Source: Liolophura sinensis
Lineage: Eukaryota; Mollusca; Polyplacophora; Chitonida; Chitonidae
Reading direction: 5' to 3'
Assembly (NCBI RefSeq): GCF_032854445.1
Contig: NC_088303.1
Location: forward strand, 27,817,265 to 27,881,264
Length of the DNA: 64,000 nt
The position numbers were made by a program, and so were the translations under genes. Positions 37,335 through 48,169 of this stretch are shown one piece after another. Each line of letters begins with the position of its first letter. Position 1 is the stretch's first letter. The notes under the pieces were generated by a model that saw only the letters and a program-made list of their open reading frames with translations, did not search any database and was not told the DNA's origin.

Positions 37335-37987
37335 CACATACGGAATCCATTCAATATGATCGAAGACATACTTCCAAGCCAATGCCGCTAACATTGAACA
37401 TGCATTGCATATAGACAGCATTTAGGTAGAGGGCATTCTGACTGTAATTCTGTGTTTATAAATCCCATTTTTGCTTTTTTCCTTTTTTGGGGGGGGGGGA
37501 GGGGTTGAGTATTTAGTTTCACATTATATCATTTTGTTGGGAAAATAATGAATACATGTATTGGCACTTCGGTAGACAGCTGAAATTTTGGACATTTTTT
37601 ATTTTACCTAATTTTGGTAAGTAGGCTAAGAAAAAATGCAGTAAAATATCTAAAATACAATAGCAACTGTCTCACGACAACATGGTATAATAGTATATAA
37701 TACTGATTTGACAATGTCACCTGACACATTTTTGGACAAGGAAAGGCACAAGACGACCTTCATAAAAATATCTCCAGAACAACAGGAGGATCACGTGACT
37801 GTCTCTAACATCGTCGGCACTGACCCGGACGTTCTATTTTTTTTTACCCCGAGTATATGGGCGGATAGTTCACATGCGCCATGTTGTCGGGACAAGTTAA
37901 GGCCAACATACCTGGCTCAACATTGGCGATTGGGGCAAACTCGGCAACATCTGCAAGCCGTAGTTCGGGTAAGATATCTTTCGGCAT
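16867..37987 (-). CDS. NFAT5/TonEBP-like Rel-family transcription factor, 12 exons
   Basis: Nuclear DNA-binding activator; vertebrate NFAT5 drives osmotic-stress and inflammatory genes without calcineurin. Exons on the minus strand: 37912-37987, 36608-36712, 30813-34032, 29694-29964, 29177-29367, 28786-28958, 28205-28395, 27591-27714, 23181-23249, 20443-20619, 17890-18108, 16867-16916. All junctions are GT/AG and phases match at each, giving about 1621 residues. The start MPKDILPEL has an in-frame stop 11 codons upstream. Residues 61-1133 are a Gln/Asn-rich region, 1186 to about 1345 the DNA-binding RHD and about 1346-1450 the IPT dimerisation domain; the tail is Ser/Pro/Gln-containing. [15 protein letters not shown] at about 1200 is the NFAT5 type, not the RAHYETEGSRGAVKA type of NFAT1-4. 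I saw no obvious calcineurin-docking or SP-repeat region. The last exon is least certain: reading through the 17889 donor would instead end at 17744. Confidence 0.93.
17890..27590 (-). CDS. C-terminal tail exons 9-11 of the NFAT gene and their introns
   Basis: Three small exons follow the IPT domain: 23181-23249 ([20 protein letters not shown], resembling the VKKE segment after the NFAT5 IPT domain), 20443-20619 ([21 protein letters not shown] to MSPSTVAS) and 17890-18108 ([19 protein letters not shown], then Ser/Gly/Asn/Gln-rich). All are phase 1-1, so any could be skipped without a frame change. This suggests possible splice variants (inference). The introns of 4.3, 2.6 and 2.3 kb hold no recognised gene; poly(T) lies at 25168-25190 and a dispersed repeat at 21839-21990. 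Confidence 0.75.
21839..21990 (+). repeat. Dispersed repeat C, copy 1
   Basis: Shares TTGAAATCAGG, TTTTCTCCTATTT, ATCTC and TGTTAATT-like blocks in the same order with 35890-36020. The family is unidentified; both copies lie in NFAT introns, in the same orientation. Confidence 0.6.
25168..25190. repeat. Poly(T) tract
   Basis: A run of 23 T residues in the intron between NFAT exons 8 and 9. Confidence 0.95.
27591..29964 (-). CDS. Rel homology region exons 4-8 of the NFAT gene
   Basis: Five exons encode the DNA-binding and dimerisation core. Exon 4 (29694-29964) has a basic stretch ([10 protein letters not shown], possible nuclear signal), [16 protein letters not shown] and [10 protein letters not shown], the loop that contacts DNA in NFAT proteins. 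Exon 5 (29177-29367) carries [20 protein letters not shown]. Exon 6 (28786-28958) carries [15 protein letters not shown] and ARLVFRV. Exon 7 (28205-28395) completes [17 protein letters not shown] and has [20 protein letters not shown], the first strand of the IPT domain. Exon 8 (27591-27714) has [12 protein letters not shown] to YPQPFIYHP. Order and spacing match vertebrate NFAT5 through the whole region. Confidence 0.97.
30813..34032 (-). CDS. Giant Gln/Asn-rich exon 3 of the NFAT gene
   Basis: One exon of 3220 bases encodes about 1073 residues of low-complexity sequence rich in Gln, Asn, Ser and Met. Acceptor ttttcacag at 34033 and donor AAG|gtgaag at 30812 fit the phases of exons 2 and 4, so it belongs to the NFAT transcript despite being open by itself. 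Roughly residues 110-650 are built from octapeptide-like repeats ([16 protein letters not shown], MNxQQQ). Near its end are acidic, hydrophobic patches ([31 protein letters not shown]) typical of activation segments. In vertebrate NFAT5 the long Gln-rich activation region follows the Rel domain; here it precedes it. Confidence 0.9.
32640..33130 (-). repeat. 24-bp coding minisatellite inside NFAT exon 3
   Basis: On the plus strand the unit is close to TTCACACCCATCTGCTGTGG plus four bases; read on the minus strand it encodes QQMGVNSP or HQMGVNNQ. Copies in 32960-33130 are nearly identical (recent expansion), while those in 32640-32960 are more diverged. The 24-bp period keeps the reading frame. 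Confidence 0.85.
34206..34430 (-). mobile_element. SINE family A copy in NFAT intron 2
   Basis: A near full-length element in reverse orientation to NFAT coordinates order (tail TTTATTTATTTGATTGGTG first, head GAGCCACGAAGGCCCC last). It is flanked by an exact 12-bp target-site duplication, CAATCCACATGA, at 34194-34205 and 34431-34442. It lies about 170 bases upstream of the acceptor of exon 3. Confidence 0.92.
34443..36607 (-). other. NFAT intron 2, remainder
   Basis: No other exon was recognised. The minus-strand frame at 35262-35450 is open for 62 codons but shows no domain and lacks splice links in phase. Repeat C copy 2 lies at 35890-36020. Confidence 0.45.
35890..36020 (+). repeat. Dispersed repeat C, copy 2
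   Basis: Matches 21839-21990 through TTGAAATCAGG, TTTTCTCCTATTT, TATCTC and GTTAATT, then GACACCC versus GGTGTCTCC-like ends. The similarity fades at both ends. Element type is not identified. Confidence 0.6.
37275..37331. repeat. (AT)n microsatellite in NFAT intron 1
   Basis: About 57 bases of nearly pure AT repeat, between NFAT exons 2 and 1. Confidence 0.95.
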
Positions 37988-38962
37988 AACACTCTTGTTT
38001 CTTGTATTCCCGTAAAATCAATTACAAATCATAGTTTTCAACGAGACGTGAGTCACCTAACGACGTTCTGCAGACCTCTCGACTCGCCTGAATATCTACA
38101 ATCTGAATATGTTAATAGTCGTCTGCTATTTTAAGGCATCTCTGTCAAACGCCCATTGGCTTGGCCCATCTCATGAATTATGCATGACCTGCACACCGGC
38201 GTAGTCAACAACTTATATTGGAGGGAGGCGTGGTTTTGTGGTAATGAATGATCGAATTTACTTCGCGGAAAAGCAGACGTCATTGCTGGAGGGGAGAGGG
38301 GTCATGATTCTGGGTTTTCCAGAACTTATAGGTCACTGTGTTTGTTTGAGGACAGAGTAAACTTAGCTAATATTCCATACAATGCAGACAGGAAGACTGT
38401 TTTTTTTCAAACTTGGTAAGCATTTCTGGCACCAGACGTACTTCACATGTGATGATCGTTGATGATGTACATGTAATTAAGGTAAATGGCATTAAACAAG
38501 TCATTGACCAGTAGAGAAGAGCTAATTTTATCAGATAAACACGTGTCCGCCTTGATAAGCACGTGACTTTGCACCCGTGTGCCACATTCGTGCAACTGGG
38601 CGCCTGCATGGCCTTGAATCTGGACCGTTCGTTCGAAACCAGCTCGATCCGACGTGCTCTGCTGAAACTTCTGTTATGTCAACACGGTTTTCAACTACTA
38701 TGAGCTACCAGTCGGTGTTTGATGAGGTCTTGTGCAGACCGCTTTCATCCGGTTCTACCGTAAACCAGTGATGTAAACCACCTCAGAAGCTTATGTTGCT
38801 GCCGCCTCGACCACCTTTTATCCAGTTCTGTCGTCAATATTGATTTACTTTAAAACAGTTGCACATGACGTAGGCTAATTGAGTCTGAATGATAGAAACT
38901 TCTTAAGATTTTTTTTCTCTAAAGTATTCGAGAATTTACGAACGTCATCGTACTAGACCACC

Positions 38963-39033
38963 CATTGATTGGTGTTTAATACCGCGCTCAAGAATATTTC
39001 ACTTATACAACAGCGCCCAGCATTATGGTGGCA
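38963..39033 (-). mobile_element. SINE family A fragment
   Basis: TTGATTGGTGTTTAATACC, then CTCAAGAATATTTCACTTAT and CAGCATTATGGTGG. Only the terminal 70 bases of the element remain. Confidence 0.85.
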
Positions 39034-39137
39034 TAAGACTATAATACTCCAGATTACCCTGTCTCGCTTATCAGGAACATGTACATTGTATATTTCTATT
39101 AAATAACTGTCAAGGAACCACAGCGACGTAACAGCTG

Positions 39138-39242
39138 GTCTCGTGTTACCTGCATGTATTCAACCGTCATGCGATCTGGTCACAGACATGCGTTGTGGTT
39201 GTTGGTCATTTTAAACTCTTTGCATGTCAGGTAACACGAGAC
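39138..39242. repeat. Inverted repeat, 19-20 bp arms
   Basis: GTCTCGTGTTACCTGCATG at 39138-39156 and its reverse complement with one extra base (CATGTCAGGTAACACGAGAC) at 39223-39242 enclose a 66-base loop. The arms could form a hairpin. Role unknown. Confidence 0.85.
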
Positions 39243-39774
39243 AATTTGAGGTTTTGCGGCATTACATAACAACTGCTTCTGGGGAGATTTCCCAGTCAGT
39301 ATGATTTCTTTTTCAAATCTTATTTGATCTGTGTCATTAATTATAACCATGGACTAGCTTCTCTCTTGATTGTATATTATATAACCAGCCTTATTGTGGA
39401 TGTTACATGTATAAGTAAGTATATTGCAAGGAAACTGATATAAAAGTTTGTTTTGGATATGGCTATTTTGATTGTTGATACTCATTTACGCCGGGTATGT
39501 TATGATAGTTTGAAATGTGAACTGCTTGGATTATTGGAATGTGATATATACAGGAGAGTTGAATCTTTGTACAGTGGTTGCATCACACTTCACAGAAAAA
39601 TAGCCAGTCAACCATATTGGAGTCCTGTTTGCATGAGTTGGTATATAGGCACAGTCCTGCAATACTGCTGCCAACAGGTCATGCAACTTTTCTGTTGGTT
39701 TGCAGATATACTACTTGCTTACATGTACATTGCCATTTTAAACTTTGTCATTTGCAGTGCCTCTCTTGTTTTGA

Positions 39775-40528
39775 ATGACCACCATGAGCGATTCTGACAG
39801 TGACCTGGGCATGTCCACTGCCCGTGATAGGTTGAGATCATTTGACAGTCGCCATGACCCGAGAGTACAACAGTTACTTCATCAAGAAACCAAGGGATAC
39901 CGCAAAGCTTCCGTCTTCATTGGTCTGCTGTACAGCGAGGACCGGTTAAATGTTCTCCTGACATTGAGGTCGTCTAGATTGCAGCACCACGCTAACACGG
40001 TGTCCTTCCCGGGGGGTAAGGTAGACGAGGGGGATCAGGACGAGGTCGAGGCGGCTTTACGTGAAGCAAAAGAGGAAGTTGGTCTGGAACCCTCAAACGT
40101 TGAGGTGGTGTGCACGCTTTCGCCTATGATAGCCTCACCTAACTTCCTTACGGTCCCAGTGGTAGGGTTCATCAAGGAACAATTTGAACTGAAGGTGAAC
40201 GAAAACGAAGTCGAAGAAGTTTTCTATTTACCTTTAGAGCGTTTTAATCAAGGATGAAGGTCATTCCTCTGAAGTCTTTATGCGAAGCAGTTCTTCAAGT
40301 CCTTACATCATTCACAGATTCACAGATACAGTGATTGGTCAAACTATGATCACCTGGGGCTTTACTGCTAACTATTGCTGCCTTGTTGCCAACATTGTTT
40401 TCAACAAGCAAGGTTTTAGTTACCTATCCCAGGATCCAGTTTCTGCAAAAGATGCATATGAGCAAACCATACAAAGAACACAGAGGATATTGCATGTAAC
40501 CAAGACCCACGAGTTGGCTAAAATGTGA
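39775..40528 (+). CDS. NUDT7-like Nudix hydrolase (CoA diphosphatase family), one-base frameshift
   Basis: Enzymes of this family cut coenzyme A and its derivatives into phosphopantetheine and 3',5'-ADP; NUDT7 works in peroxisomes. Residues 1-160 are open from 39775. The family signature is clear: LLTLRSSRLQHHANTVSFPGG, then a Nudix core ALREAKEEVGLEP at about 94-106, then EVEEVFYLPLERF. The frame stops at 40255-40257 (TGA). The next frame continues without a stop from about 40247 to 40528 with the expected C-terminal part (IIHRFTDTVIGQTMITWGFTA). One extra base between about 40241 and 40250, near GTTTTAATC, explains the break; no GT/AG intron fits. The last residues, AKM, match the peroxisomal PTS1 consensus [SAC][KRH][LM]. 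The second ATG (39784) has the better context (gaccaccATGA). The break may be a sequencing error or real; an intronless copy could be a retrogene. Confidence 0.85.
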
Positions 40529-41334
40529 CCATTAGCTCCATGTTAGTTATGTGAGAAGTTTTGTCCACTGATTATCCGGAAAACAATACTTTATCATTTA
40601 CATGAAGTACATTGCATATTTGTTTGTATTCTTTTATGTACTTTTAACTTATGTTTGATTTGATAATGACCACCAAAAAAAAAAACCATCGAGAATGACC
40701 CAAAATGCGTTCATAGCATTGCCCCATCATCTTTCCAGTCTTCCAGATAGTGTGTAGATATTGATATCTGGCCTGCAAGATGATATAAAGAAACGCCCTG
40801 TACCGTTCATAAGAAAACAGTAAGATCTTAAGAGTGTAAACAAATCAAAACTGTGTTTATTAATGCTTATAGAGTTTTCTTAGCCTGAAATGTGGATGAT
40901 ACATATTGGTATTTCGAAGTAAAGTTGATCTCGGTACAGCTTCAGTGATTTGTTTGTGCATAAAAGAAATAAGGAGCAGAAAAAATGAGATACGGAAGGA
41001 TAATCATGGAATGCGTTGATATATTGTAATGGGCTGTCTGTGAAAGTGTCGACATTGAAATATCTCTTAGAAATGAATTTAAATATATATGTCTTATTAT
41101 CAGCAAAGTTTAAAAGAATAATTTATTTATTTAATCACTTGTTGTTGTTTCCTAATATATTTTGGTATCATTATGTAGCCATATTCAAAAGTGCAGGACT
41201 GCCTATCATGCAGATATTTTGAGTATAAATTAAACTGACAGACGCAAAAGGAAAACCAACTCCACATGTAGCTGACGTACATGTACCTTCTGTCGTTGAA
41301 TCGCAATGGCAATAGCCCTCAGTGTTCAAGGAAC

Positions 41335-41478
41335 ACCCAATGATTCTGGAATCTCTAGCCATTGGGGTCTTTGTGAGTTCAAGTCCAGTTCATGCTGACC
41401 TCCTGGCGTAGATTTCCTCTGCGCTATAAGTGAAATATTTTTGAGGTACGGCGTAAAATATCAGTGAAATAAGTAAGT
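41335..41478 (+). mobile_element. SINE family A copy, internally deleted
   Basis: GTGAGTTCAAGTCCAGTTCATGCTGACCTCCT is followed after a deletion by GCTATAAGTGAAATATTTTTGAG and a tail GCGTAAAATATCAGTGAAATAA; the most diagnostic piece is GTTCAAGTCCAGTTCATG. The head is badly decayed. Confidence 0.75.
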
Positions 41479-41645
41479 ACATCAAAATATGACCAGAGTA
41501 CGTAGCGTAACTATTCGTCCTATAAACGCTGAGGTGGTGAGCAAATTAACAATAAAACCTTCGTCCTCAAATATTAAAACTTTGATCCTCAAATTACAGG
41601 GCGAGATTACAGAATCAACAACGCATGAAGTGTTGGTTTTCAAAT

Positions 41646-41899
41646 CCGGGAGCCTCCGTGGCTGAGCGCAGCGCAATGATCCAGAGCCTGTCACCAATTA
41701 ATGCAGTCGTGTGAGTTCAAGTCCAGTTCGTGTTGGCTTCCTCTCCGTGCGTGGGAAGATCGTGAACATGCGAATTGTCGTGGGTTTCTCCAGGCTCTGC
41801 CCGGTTTCCCCCAACAATAATGCTGGCCACGGTTGTATAAGTGAAATATTCTTAAGTGCGGCGTAAAACATCAATCAAATCAATAAATCAAATCAAATC
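41646..41899 (+). mobile_element. SINE family A copy, near full length
   Basis: Head GAGCCTCCGTGGCTGAGC with a short deletion in the A-box region, then GTGTGAGTTCAAGTCCAG, GGCTCTGCCCGGTTTCCCC, and a tail of AAATC repeats rather than AAATA repeats. Confidence 0.88.
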
Positions 41900-42259
41900 A
41901 GACGCCGTCTTGCAGTGCACAACATGAATATGAGAAAGTTTCAAAATCAAAATCAGATGAGGAAAGTTCGTAACAAAATATATTTAAGACTTCAGTTTTA
42001 AAAACAGATGACAAACGTTCATTAACATTATTTCCCGACAGAAACTAGAAAAAAAAAAACCCTTATATATATATACATGTACATCTGTGTGTCCGTTTTT
42101 GCCCACCCATCAGTCGACCATTAGTTCGGGAAATACTTGGCAAGAATGCTTAAGGTTTCCCGTCTCACTGACCATAACCATGCTCTGGATTTTCCACATC
42201 GAAAAGGTGGACCCTCAGACTCTGATCGCCGTATCGTACAAGTGCGTGTGTTGTGTGCG

Positions 42260-42282
42260 TATATATATATATATATATATAG

Positions 42283-42314
<32 letters not shown>

Positions 42315-42341
42315 TATATATATAATATATATATATATAAA
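42260..42341. repeat. (AT)n microsatellite
   Basis: About 80 bases of interrupted AT/TA repeat. It generates spurious open frames rich in Tyr and Ile on both strands. Confidence 0.95.
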
Positions 42342-43046
42342 ATAGGTAGATCAGTGTGTTTACATGCATCATGTCCATTTTTGCGAACTATCAGACCAGT
42401 GTAGAGATGCAAATACAGCAGCGGTATAAACGTCACGCGAAAGAAAACTGAAAGCTATATACTTTTATTAATACTGTAAGAATGTTTTTACCTCATAAAA
42501 TTCAGTCAAATCCTTGAATGCTAAGGTGGGCCTATTGCTCCACGATGATAATGTTGGATTTAAGTGCCCTCATAAATATTTCCGTTAAATTCATTCCACG
42601 CATGAGTGCTTACAGACTAGTTCGTTGTCATGAACGGATTACTTTGTTTTCCGGATCGGATCATTTTGTTAAATCAACGACCATGCCAACCATCATCGCT
42701 CAGCGAATGGATTTAATGTAAGACTTTTTTGAAGGTAGCGTTAAAGCGAGCCATTAACATTTCTTTTTTTTTCAGTATGGGCGAAATTGTATTAAATTTT
42801 CATTGATGGCAAAATTCTTCAAAAGCACTAATTGAAAAAAAAAGAAGGTAAATGTTGCCTTCACCTATAAAACTGACCGCCGTCGTTAAACTGATAAAAT
42901 ACGTAATGGTAAAACACCAAACAATGAATCAATCGGTCAGTAAATATATTCTTTAAGGAATGCGTGTACATGTAATATACACAATATTAGGCCTGTGGTG
43001 AATAAGAACTGAATACAGATACAGGGCTACGTAATGAATAGGAACC

Positions 43047-43073
43047 TATATATATATATAGAGAGAGAGAGAG
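43047..43073. repeat. (TA)n-(GA)n microsatellite
   Basis: A short TA run followed directly by a GA run. Confidence 0.85.
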
Positions 43074-43808
43074 TCCATGTCATCGCCCATCGACATTCTA
43101 AAAATAGAACATTTCGTCAGCGGACTAGATAATTTGATCATTTCAATTATATCTTTTACAGCTCCGTACAAATAATCATAGGTTCAGATATTTAGACCTA
43201 CCTTTATTCCACCATCATGCAAACGTGCATTCTTATCACTTATAAATAACTGAAGCCCGTTTTCTTTCAGTTTCGTGAATAATAGTTCATGGAGTAGTCT
43301 GAAGCCTTGGTACAGAAAAATTCGTGACGCAGGTTTGACGCTATTTCTGTAAACATTACTCAAGACCTCTCAATGCAATTGCTAAAAATATCTTTCGCCA
43401 TGGAAAATAACAATGCACTCTAGCCTTACATTTATGTGTTCTTGTAAATTCTGAACGGAAAAGGGATTCAGCACTTCACTGATTCCAATGTGAATAAACT
43501 TAGTTGGATATAGAAATATTCTTACTTCCAGCTGAGTTTATTCAAATTGCACTGATTAAAGACCTTATACATGGATTGAACAATTCATCGTTGCTGCTTT
43601 TTTTTTTCTTTTTTCTTTTTTTTTTTCTTATCCCTCTTAACGAGACTGTGGTATTTATCCTATTCATATGGAAGGGATTTTTGTGTGTGTGAATTTGACA
43701 TTAAAGGAATGTACATGCTCTTCTCAACTATACTAACTACCATTTTGGAACTATCGACCGGCGTCTAAAGTTATGGAACGCCATAAAGAGAAGTTTAACA
43801 TAGAAAAG

Positions 43809-43897
43809 GATTTATTTATTGATTGATTTGATTGGTATTTTACGCCATACTCAAGAATATTTCACTTATACAACGGCGGCCAGCATTATGGTGGGTG
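43809..43897 (-). mobile_element. SINE family A fragment
   Basis: Only the tail and adjoining body remain: GATTTGATTGGTATTTTACG, CTCAAGAATATTTCACTTAT, CAGCATTATGGTGGGTGG. Confidence 0.85.
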
Positions 43898-44130
43898 GAT
43901 ATAGAAACGGAACATGTAAATATTTTAACCAATGAAGACACCGTTGTAATAGATGCCCAGGACTGAGAGTGCAGTTACTATGTCTGACTTAATTAAAAGT
44001 TTGATAATATGGTGATAGATCATACCGAACAAGCATGTCTAACTAACTGGTCAGTTTAATCTGTGCACTCCCGCTTTTTCTTAGCACGGAAATCAACGTC
44101 TATCTTATACAGGTGGGAGGGGATGGAGGG

Positions 44131-44386
44131 GACTTCGTGGCGGAGGAGGTCAGCTCGCTTGCACGGCACAATAACCCAGGAGCATTTTACCAATGGGGTC
44201 GCTGTGAGATCAAGTTCGGTTCAGGCTGGCCTCCTCTCCGGCCGTACTTGGGAAGGCCTACACCAGCAACCTGCGGATGGGCTTTTCCCCGGGTTCTGCC
44301 CTTTTTCTTCCTACCATAATGCTGGCCGTCGTCGTATAAGTGAAATATTCTTGATTGCGGCGTAAAACACCAATCAAATAAATAAA
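44131..44386 (+). mobile_element. SINE family A copy, diverged, near full length
   Basis: Head GACTTCGTGGCGGAGGAGG with GTCAGCTCGC, body GTGAGATCAAGTTCGGTTC (B box altered), GGCCTCCTCTCCGGCCGTAC and a tail CAATCAAATAAATAAAT. The overlapping 100-codon frame at 44063-44365 is SINE sequence, not a gene. Confidence 0.85.
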
Positions 44387-45693
44387 TTTTATCTAGAGGA
44401 AAATTTATGGTGAAAAGCAAAGATGAAACAAGTAATAAAGATTTTCGTTCGCTTCGCACTCATCATTTACAACAAAGCCGAGGATGTTGACGATTTCATA
44501 TCTGGATGCCACCTTTGTTTATATGTGTGTTTCCATGCGTGCTCAATGTATAAATTTATATATGTATATATTAAGCGTGACAACATTTACTTTCTAGCAT
44601 CACAAGTTTTCTAATAAATTTAACAGGTCAATTTTTTTCTTATATTAGCCCCTTAAGTATACCAGATCTATATATAACACGGTGCATTTTACATGCAATG
44701 TGTGCACAAGTTGAAGAGATTTGTATGTACCGGTCATGTTTACAACGGCCAGCATACATGTCATGTCGCGATCTTGGCATCCATCCAAATAACACCTGTG
44801 TTTGACGTCAGTCAGTGTATACATGTTATTCTGTTATTTACAGAGTGGCATGTACACAGAGGAGAGTAGAGGTGTATGCCACTGTGCACAGCAAATGTAC
44901 ATGCAATTAAACTGTCAAACTTATGAATGATGAGCTTTATGCGCATGGCTGATTTACTGGATACTCGATCTTTTTGTGACTCAAAGCCCTTTTCATTCAA
45001 AGTTCCATTCATACACAGTTTTTCCACGATGTTCAAATCTGACCAGGTATATATGGGCCTACACTCTATGTATATACCGGTACTAAGCATGTGTGTCACG
45101 TGAACGTATAATTGTTCTTAGCTGCTTTCTATTTTCTCTCTCTTGAGTGCCTACCTGTGTAAGTAGGGATCTGTATACATGTAGGCCTACTGCCGGAAGT
45201 ACTTTTTCGGACGAGATGCCCTTCCTAACTGATGCTAGTTATCTTTAGGCCAGAGTATTTGAGGGGAATCCCCTGTTTTTTCCACATCATAGACGGATAC
45301 AGATCTTTAATTATATACAACTGAAAACAAGAGGGTGTTTTACGTTGGAATTTCTATGCTCGGTCATATCAATAAAAGGTATGGAGTGGATATATTCAAT
45401 AGTTATTGTTGTATACCTTATACTTTTAATTCTAATCATGTTGCTTGAAGTAGATAAGCTGAGTTGAAATGATAAATTCAACAGGTTAAATATAAGTGTT
45501 AAACTAGGTGGCAAGCATTAACAATGCAAATAAAAAATAAATAAAAATTAAATATATTCTTGGAAAATCACACAAACGCAATATACTGCAAATTCATGTA
45601 TAAGGTAACTGTATATGATGCAACAAATTTTCCATCAAAGGGAAGGGCATGCATGGGCAAATCCACAAGAGGAATTTTTGAGTTAAATGTTGA

Positions 45694-45985
45694 AATGTAT
45701 GTATGTATGCGTGGGGTTTAACGTCGTACTTTTTCAGTTTTTTTCAATTTTTCAGTCATATGACGACGAGAAAGCATTAGGGTGTGTACATATACAGTGT
45801 GCTCTTGTGGCAGGGCGAGTCAATTCAAGCAAAGTGCTGTCGCCGCTGAAGTATCATGCCGAAAACACCAAACATGACACCCGACCCAGTCACATTATAC
45901 TGACACCAGGCCAACCAGTCACGTTTCCTTGATCTAACCTCTCAGTGTTGAGCGCCAAGCGAGACAGCTAACGAAGTATATATCT
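45694..45985 (-). mobile_element. SINE family B copy, head missing
   Basis: Starts with TGTATGTATGTATGCG and GGGGTTTAACGTCGTAC, then the shared core CAGGCCAACCAGTCACG. It ends near GAGCGCCAAGCGAGAC without a tRNA-like head. Confidence 0.78.
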
Positions 45986-47369
45986 GAAACCAGTTGCAAT
46001 ATTTTAGCGGAACAGCATGCAGACTTCACCAAATCTCGGTGAGTAAAATTCAAACTGCGGTTAAAGTTTGTCCTGAATGAAAGCTGAAGATTTTTTCATA
46101 ATAAAAGATTTTTTATTATACCTTACCTGAAAGCACAAAACCCCGACGACATCATCTCCATGCATACATTAATCGTGGAGAGTGGTAGAAGTTCTAATAC
46201 GTGTTCGTTGATTTCCCAGGTTATATTGTTTGTGTCAACGTTAACTGTAATTCTTCGAGAGAAAAAAAATAGCAAAAATAATCTCAACATGCTATCTATG
46301 ATGTCTGCATGTCGGTCCGTTGGTCACATCCATTTTGCCATCCTGTCTTTTTAATATGGTCTTGCTAGACGACATAGTGTGTCGTTATGGAATGTGATTG
46401 TCACCGACATAGTCAAATTGCCGACTATAGTCCGCACAGTTTGAGACAGCGTATATATGTAGGCTGTCTATATATGCTGTGTATATATAAGATATATACC
46501 GTTTATGTACTATTATGAGGGCAGACATTACAAAGGAAATAAAAAATAAATAGTAAGTTGCAAAAGTTTATGCTGCAAGCTACTGTGTCAGAAACTGAAA
46601 TTTACAACCTGCCAAAGATCTTTACTTCATTCACGCACTTCGGTATACGTGGGTATCACGCCTGTTTCCCTGCTGCATGCCCTATCCATCTAAATCTGAC
46701 TTATAGTATGTGATATATCGTTGTAGAGGACAAAGCTTTGTTCTCGATGAACTGAATATACAGGTCAACAGGGTTGAGGCTTATATACATCATATTTCTC
46801 ACACAGAGAAAAAGCAAAATAGGATACATAGAAACAGGTATAGTTGCTGCAATTCAGATGGATTCTTTCATTGGCGTTCTAAATATTACTAAATATTGTT
46901 CAAAGCTTTTCTGTTTGTGTGTTTAAATACTAAAACATGTTTATCAAATGGCTAACAAAAAATCTGTGTAATGGTTGGTTGGCAATGGCGTGTGTGTGTG
47001 AGTGTGTTTGTGTAAAGCTATTGATATTGTGTCCGCACAGCTTACATGTTATAACTATATGTTGTTTTTGCTGAAATCGCTTTTGGACCCATGAACTAAA
47101 CTGATTATAGAGCCATGAGCAGTTCCATAAGTGTACAAGAGTTCATGGTGAACTACCAGCGAGCCCTTAATTCCCTTCTATATACGCATTTAACACAGCT
47201 ACTAACACAAACACATATGGTATGACCGTAAACGGAACAGTCAACTATTACAGTAGATGTATATATAGACGGTAAGTGAGGTGAGCATTTATAATCAATA
47301 TAAAAGTGATTTAGATGTGTGTGTATCTACCGAACCAACATTAATGCCATGTCGTCATATTCGTATTTA

Positions 47370-48060
47370 CTTGATCAACCAGGAAATCGTTCGACGACAT
47401 TTACACATGATCAACCATGGAATAGTTCGATAACATTTACACATGATCAACCATGGAATGGTTCGGCGACATTTACACATGGTCAACCAGGGAATGCATG
47501 GTTCGGCGACATTTATACAAGCAAGCATGCATGGAATGGTTCAGTGACATTCAAACATGATCAACCATACATGGAATGGTTCTGCGACATTTAATCATGA
47601 TCAACCATGGAAGGGTTTTGCGATATTTATACATGATCAACCATGAAATGGTTCTGCGATATTTATACATGATCAACCATGGAATGGTTCTGCGACACTT
47701 GCACATGATCAACCATGGAATGGTTCGTTGGTATTTACATATGATCAGCCATGGAATGGCTCTGTGACATTTACACATGGAATGGTTCGGCGAAGTTTAC
47801 ACCATGGTCAGCCATGGGATGAGTCGACAACATGCCTGTATACATGTTCAACCATGCAGGAAACGATTCGGTGGCATCTTTACATGACCGGAAAGATCCC
47901 TATATACATTATCAACTATCAGAAGTTTCAGTCGGCCTCATCCATGCTATACGATGTATCATGAATGATAACTGCAACATTTCTACATGATTAACCACGT
48001 TCGGTGTCTTTCATATCTAATCCATCATCGAATTGTTCACTTGATCTGCACTACAGTTTC
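47370..48060. repeat. 36-bp minisatellite array 1
   Basis: The unit is close to CATTTACACATGATCAACCA plus TGGAATGGTTCGGCGA (36 bases). About 12 good copies run to 47830, then decayed copies trail to about 48060. The 12-codon period keeps frames open on both strands, which explains the short repetitive open frames; no other evidence of coding was seen. Confidence 0.88.
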
Positions 48061-48169
48061 TTCATGCACCTATAAAACTGACCGCAATCGAGTAAGTTGA
48101 AATTTCTCAGTGAAGCGTGAGGCAAGGATCAAAGAAAATATCAATACATCAAAGAGTGCTGAAAAGCCA

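Larger units (their letters stand above)
37988..39774. promoter_or_regulatory. Shared 5' region between NFAT (-) and Nudix (+) genes
   Basis: The two genes point away from each other across about 1.8 kb, so both promoters should lie here. No TATA box in the right place was identified for either. A SINE fragment sits at 38963-39033 and a hairpin-forming inverted repeat at 39138-39242. A possible 3' splice site (tcatttgcag) ends at about 39757, just before the Nudix start, which suggests a 5'-UTR intron. Confidence 0.4.

Noticed and set aside
39453..39797. 114-codon plus-strand frame overlapping the Nudix start
   Set aside because: No recognisable domain and it overlaps the clear Nudix frame; more likely 5' flank with a UTR intron acceptor.
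44063..44365. 100-codon frame
   Set aside because: Lies mostly in a family A SINE; equivalent frames recur in other copies at 5905, 53144, 56263 and 56333.
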